Part shown: positions 60,587 to 64,000 of the stretch, one piece after another
Numbering within the stretch: position 1 is the stretch's first letter
How the letters are laid out: every line of letters starts with the position of its first letter
Source: Spirochaetota bacterium
GTDB taxonomy: Bacteria; Spirochaetota; UBA4802; UBA5368
NCBI GenBank assembly: GCA_004297825.1
Contig: SCSX01000036.1
Span: 1-64,000, forward strand
Length of the DNA: 64,000 bases
Direction of reading: 5' to 3'
The notes under the pieces: generated by a model
What the model was told of the DNA's origin: nothing
The model's input: the letters and a program-made list of their open reading frames with translations, nothing else
Databases searched by the model: none
Program-made: the position numbers and the translations under genes

Positions 60587-61180
60587 TCAGTCGAGCATTT
60601 CGATGATCCTTTCCTGGAAGGCGAGGAGGGTGGCCGCCGATTCTTCCTTGCTCTGCTCGAGTATTACGGAAAGCATGGACATGCCTTCCAGGAAGGCCAC
60701 CACCGCGGTGCTCATCCTGCGGGCAATGATCTCGTCTTTGACTGCGCCGGCGATCACGGCCTGCACACTCCGGATCCACTCGCGGTACACCGCTTTGAGC
60801 TTCACCCGGACCTTCTTTTCGTAAAGTCCGATCTCCCAGATCTCCACGAATATCCGCGAGAGCCTCCTGTCGAGTGTGATCCTCCGGTTCACGAAGCTGA
60901 ACATTTCCGAGATGACCTGCCGCGCGGGGGCGCCCTCGGGGGTATGGGCGCTCATGTATTCGTAGAACTCGCCCTTGTATTTCAGTAACATGTGGTCCAG
61001 GAACGTGAGGAGTATCTCCTCCTTCCCGGTGAAATAATAATGAAGCACGCCGTGGTTGACGCCCGCGGCCTTCGCGATGTCCTTTATGCTTGTTTCCTTA
61101 AAGGGCTTTTCCATCAGGCAGCTGAACAATGCCTCTATGATTTGCAGCCGGCGCTCTTCCTGGACGACTCTTCTTCCCAT
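60587..61180 (-). CDS. TetR-family regulator divergent from ald
   Basis: This 197-aa protein has a TetR HTH (KETSIKDIAKAAGVNHGVLH, then YYFTGKEE) and a helical effector domain. The 254-nt gap to the alanine dehydrogenase gene carries two matching palindromes, so it likely controls ald and itself. Ligand unknown. Confidence 0.87.
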   Translation of the reverse strand: MGRRVVQEERRLQIIEALFSCLMEKPFKETSIKDIAKAAGVNHGVLHYYFTGKEEILLTFLDHMLLKYKGEFYEYMSAHTPEGAPARQVISEMFSFVNRRITLDRRLSRIFVEIWEIGLYEKKVRVKLKAVYREWIRSVQAVIAGAVKDEIIARRMSTAVVAFLEGMSMLSVILEQSKEESAATLLAFQERIIEMLD

Positions 61181-61322
61181 ATCTTCCCACGCGTTTTGCG
61201 GTATTTAGAATTTGCAGTACCTGATAACAGTATTCGTCCGGCACCCGTAGCTGTCAACAAAATGAACGCGCGGGGATTGGCGTACGTACGTGCCGTTGCC
61301 GCGGGCGCGATTTTAGTATATA

Positions 61323-61393
61323 ATTAGTCTTATGACTAATATTTCCCTTGACAAGAATACCCCCTTGGAAGTTAAGTTTAGTCTTTCAACTAA
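61323..61393. promoter_or_regulatory. Two TetR-type operators flanking the ald promoter
   Basis: ATTAGTC-TTAT-GACTAAT (61323-61340, perfect) and TTAGTC-TTTC-AACTAA (61378-61393, one mismatch) have centres 54 bp apart. TTGACA at 61348-61353 lies between them, with a weak TAAGTT-type -10 near 61373. Binding at both would block RNA polymerase. Confidence 0.7.
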
Positions 61394-61434
61394 TTTATAT
61401 TATTTTTATATGATGGCCAGGGAGGATCTTTTCC

Positions 61435-62544
61435 ATGAAAATCGGGATTCCGAAAGAGATTAAAACACGGGAGCAGCGGGTCGCCCTCACCCCCGCGGGC
61501 GCGGGCATGCTCGTGAATCACGGGCATGCCGTCTTCGTCGAGCACGATGCCGGAACCGGCTCGGGTTTCAGCGACGGGGAATATGCCCTCGCAGGGGCGC
61601 AGGTTCTGGAAAGCGCGGGTGAGGTTTGGGGCGGGTCCGATATGATCATGAAGGTTAAAGAGCCCATTGGTCCTGAATTTGCACACATGCGCGAGGGCAT
61701 GGTCCTCTTCACCTATCTGCACCTTGCCGCCGACGAGCACTTGACCAGAACGCTACTTGAACGGAAGGTCGTGGGCATCGCCTACGAGACCATCCAGGCA
61801 AAGGACGGCTCCCTCCCGCTCCTGGCGCCCATGAGCGAGGTCGCGGGGCGGCTCGCGATCCAGATGGGATGCGCCTGCCTTGAGTCGAAAAACGGGGGCA
61901 AGGGGCTGCTCCTGTCGGGCGTACCGGGAGTGGCGCCGGCGAAGGTGGTCATACTGGGCGGGGGTATTTCGGGACTAAACGCCGCGCATCTCGCCGTCGG
62001 GATGGGCGCCCGCGTGACGGTGCTGGACGTGAATCTGAACCGGCTCCGCTACCTGGAAGACATTTTTCATTCGCGGATCGTCACACTGGCGTCGAATCCC
62101 GCGAGCATTCGCGAAAGCGTAACGGAGGCGGACCTCGTGATCGGCTCGGTGCTCATCCCGGGGGCGAAGGCGCCCAAGCTCCTTACATGGGAGCTTATCG
62201 AGGCCATGAAGCCCGGTTCCGCCTTCGTGGACATCGCGATAGACCAGGGCGGCTGCGCCGAGTCGAGCAAGCCCACCACCCACGACGATCCCATTTATAT
62301 AGCTAAGGGCGTGGTGCATTATTGCGTAGCGAACATGCCGGGGGCCGTTCCGCGTACCTCGACGTGGGCGCTCACGAACGCAACACTGCCGTTTGCGGTA
62401 CGGATCGCGGACATGGGCTGGGAGAAGGCCGCGGAAAAAGACGAGGCGATCGCGAAGGGACTCAACGTCCTGAAGGGAACGCTTACCTGCGCGCAGGTGG
62501 CGAGCGCCTTTAAGATGGAGTGCAGGGAATACAGGGTCGCATAA
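61435..62544 (+). CDS. ald: Alanine dehydrogenase
   Basis: This 369-aa protein starts MKIGIPKEIKTREQRVALTP. Substrate residues are in VKVKEPIGPEF-type context (MKVKEPIGPEF), and the Rossmann loop is VVILGGGISGLNAAHLA. It interconverts L-alanine and pyruvate plus ammonia with NAD, normal length. GGGAGG precedes ATG 61435. Control by the divergent TetR is indicated by paired operators. Confidence 0.95.
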   Translation: MKIGIPKEIKTREQRVALTPAGAGMLVNHGHAVFVEHDAGTGSGFSDGEYALAGAQVLESAGEVWGGSDMIMKVKEPIGPEFAHMREGMVLFTYLHLAADEHLTRTLLERKVVGIAYETIQAKDGSLPLLAPMSEVAGRLAIQMGCACLESKNGGKGLLLSGVPGVAPAKVVILGGGISGLNAAHLAVGMGARVTVLDVNLNRLRYLEDIFHSRIVTLASNPASIRESVTEADLVIGSVLIPGAKAPKLLTWELIEAMKPGSAFVDIAIDQGGCAESSKPTTHDDPIYIAKGVVHYCVANMPGAVPRTSTWALTNATLPFAVRIADMGWEKAAEKDEAIAKGLNVLKGTLTCAQVASAFKMECREYRVA

Positions 62545-62687
62545 AAATTAACTGTGCCCGGAAGCTCGCCTGGGGCCACGGGGCGCAACGAAAGGTTCAC
62601 ATGATGCAGAAAAATCAACACGAATCTTTTCCCTATTCGCTTTGCGGGAATACTTGGAATTAAAGCAATGAAGTGTTTCGCATACAT

Positions 62688-62722
62688 ACAAAAAGAGGTG
62701 ACCCGGGGTCACCTCTTTTTGT
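62688..62722. terminator. Bidirectional terminator between ald and nrdJ
   Basis: ACAAAAAGAGGTGACCC and its reverse complement GGGTCACCTCTTTTTGT are separated by one base. The A- and T-runs at the ends give a U-tract in both directions. It lies between the convergent ald and nrdJ genes. Confidence 0.85.
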
Positions 62723-62741
62723 CAAAGCCGTGCGACCGATA

Positions 62742-64000
62742 TTACCCGCACTTTGAAAATCCGCACAGCCTGCACACCGAGCAGCCGGATTCGAACTCCA
62801 ACGGGCCGTGGCAGTCGGGGCATACGCCCACTATAGTGACGTTGCCCTGGCCCTTGCCGTTCGTCTCGGCGAAATTTTTCGCCTCGTCGGTCGCGCTCCC
62901 GGTCTTCCGGGAATCCATTCCAAGGTGACGCTCGAGCGCCTTCGCGATCGCGTCGGCGCAGGAGTAGATGCGCCCGCCCTTCTCCCATGCCTGGTTGGGG
63001 CAGCGCACGCCCTTGATCTGCCGGATTATCTGCTCGGGCTCTATGCCGCAGCGAAGGGAGAGCGATATGAGGCGGCTCACCGCCTCGGTCTGGCTCGCGG
63101 CGCAGCCGCCGCCCTTGCCCATGGTCGCGAAGACCTCGAAGAGCCCGTCTTGGTCCGCGTTGATCGTCACGTAGAGCGAGCCGCAGCCCGTGGTCATCTT
63201 GCGCGTGGAACCGAAGGTGACCTCGCCGCGCGACTTGGGCGTCAGGTGGGAGCCGGGGGTACCCTCCTGCACCGCTTCCTTCTTGTCGCGCTGGACCTCG
63301 AGCACCTGGTTGTCGCGGGAGCCGTCGCGGTACACGGTCACGCCCTTGCAGTTGAGTGCGTAGGCGAGCCGGTACACCTTTTCGATGTCCTGCTCCGTCG
63401 CGGTGTTGGGGAAATTCACGGTCTTGGATACGGCGTTGTCCACGTATTTCTGGAAGGCCGCCTGTATCCGGATGTGGCTTTCCGGCGAGATGTCGTGCGC
63501 GGTCACGAAGACCCGGCGCACGTCCTCGGGGACGCCCTCGATGTGGGCGACCGATCCGGATTCCGCGACCTGCTTCATAAGCTCGTCGGTGAGGATCTTC
63601 CGTTCGCGCGCGGTCGCCTCGAAGAGCGGGTTCGCCTCGACGAGCGAATTGTTGTCCATGACGTTGCGGACGTAGGCGAGCGCGAATATGGGCTCGATCC
63701 CGCTCGTGGTATTGGCGATGATGCTGATCGTGCCGGTGGGCGCGATTGTGGTCGTGGTGGCGTTGCGGAGCTTCTCCTCGCCGCGCGCGGCGTACTCGGA
63801 CATGTCGAAAAGGGGGAAGGCGCCCCGCTCCTTCGCGAGGGCGCGCGACGCGGCCCTGGCCTCGTCTTGGATCGCGTGCATCACCTCTTCCGCGAGCCGG
63901 ATGGCCCCGTCCGAGTCATAGGGAACATTCAGGCGGATGAGCATATCGGCGAAGCCCATGATCCCCAGGCCTATCTTGCGGCTGGCGAGGGTTTGCTCCC
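62742..64000 (-). CDS. nrdJ: Class II (B12-dependent) ribonucleotide reductase, C-terminal part
   Basis: The frame continues past the right edge, so only about 420 C-terminal residues are seen. EQTLASRKIGLGIMGFADML and APTGTISIIANTTSGIEPIF match NrdJ. The C-terminus has GVCPDCHGPLEF and CSVCRLCGFSKCG, Cys pairs of the zinc-type tail that reduce the active site. It converts ribonucleoside di- or triphosphates to deoxy forms using adenosylcobalamin, and needs no oxygen. Confidence 0.93.
   Translation of the reverse strand, partial: EQTLASRKIGLGIMGFADMLIRLNVPYDSDGAIRLAEEVMHAIQDEARAASRALAKERGAFPLFDMSEYAARGEEKLRNATTTTIAPTGTISIIANTTSGIEPIFALAYVRNVMDNNSLVEANPLFEATARERKILTDELMKQVAESGSVAHIEGVPEDVRRVFVTAHDISPESHIRIQAAFQKYVDNAVSKTVNFPNTATEQDIEKVYRLAYALNCKGVTVYRDGSRDNQVLEVQRDKKEAVQEGTPGSHLTPKSRGEVTFGSTRKMTTGCGSLYVTINADQDGLFEVFATMGKGGGCAASQTEAVSRLISLSLRCGIEPEQIIRQIKGVRCPNQAWEKGGRIYSCADAIAKALERHLGMDSRKTGSATDEAKNFAETNGKGQGNVTIVGVCPDCHGPLEFESGCSVCRLCGFSKCG

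Noticed and set aside
58665-60779. A 704-codon minus-strand frame opposite the VWA-like gene
   Set aside because: Arg/His-rich shadow of the plus-strand genes, with no domain and no start signal.

Overview
The window is a high-GC bacterial chromosome segment with dense genes, short spacings and many 4-bp stop/start overlaps. Lipoprotein and Sec signals, outer-membrane beta-barrel genes and Mla-type lipid-transport genes indicate a diderm. The set (a possible FcpA-like periplasmic protein, many lipoproteins, class II ribonucleotide reductase, eukaryotic-type UDPGP pyrophosphorylase) suggests an uncultured spirochaete or a neighbour of that phylum. That placement is an inference; no rRNA is present to test it. 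UGA is used as a stop codon, so the code is standard bacterial.

Layout. 1-120: tail and end hairpins of an IS200/IS605-type element. 181-2937: ECF sigma/FecR pair and a second FecR-domain lipoprotein. 3022-3457: a toxin-antitoxin pair whose toxin has a nonsense codon. 3629-10457: envelope genes (amidase, MlaF-like ATPase, esterase, STAS, MlaE) around mnmA and nadA. 10454-14352: rpsF-ssb-rpsR-DUF2232-rplI-dnaB-mlaE operon on the minus strand. 14583-19242: PilZ-like protein, HtrA protease, second amidase, periplasmic coiled-coil protein. 19444-23985: glycerate kinase, UDPGP, STAS, argB. 24038-25332: tRNA-Ser(UGA), tRNA-Ser(GCU), membrane protein, tRNA-Arg(ACG), tadA. 25482-43880: envelope and metabolic genes, including a YjgR-type ATPase broken by an in-frame UGA, vapBC, clpB, two beta-barrel genes, a CoA ligase and a PHP/YfiH operon.

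44046-55286 is the most distinctive part. It encodes hemX-like, hemA, AhbD-like, a fused AhbA-AhbB, AhbC and a precorrin-2 dehydrogenase, i.e. the siroheme-dependent (Ahb) route to heme rather than the protoporphyrin route. The set is broken up by a DMT transporter, a TetR/nitroreductase unit with matching operators, an AT-rich insert with a consensus promoter and two overlapping membrane microproteins (58 and 56 aa) leading into ahbC, and a HigBA toxin-antitoxin module wedged directly before the dehydrogenase gene. hemL, hemB, hemC, hemD and the uroporphyrinogen methyltransferase are not in the window.

55279-64000 holds a RACo-like corrinoid activator, a GlgD-like protein, rhomboid protease, VWA-like secreted protein, a TetR regulator divergent from alanine dehydrogenase with two matched operators, and the C-terminal part of a B12-dependent ribonucleotide reductase. 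Siroheme/heme synthesis, corrinoid activation and B12-dependent reduction share tetrapyrrole chemistry, but no direct regulatory link is visible.
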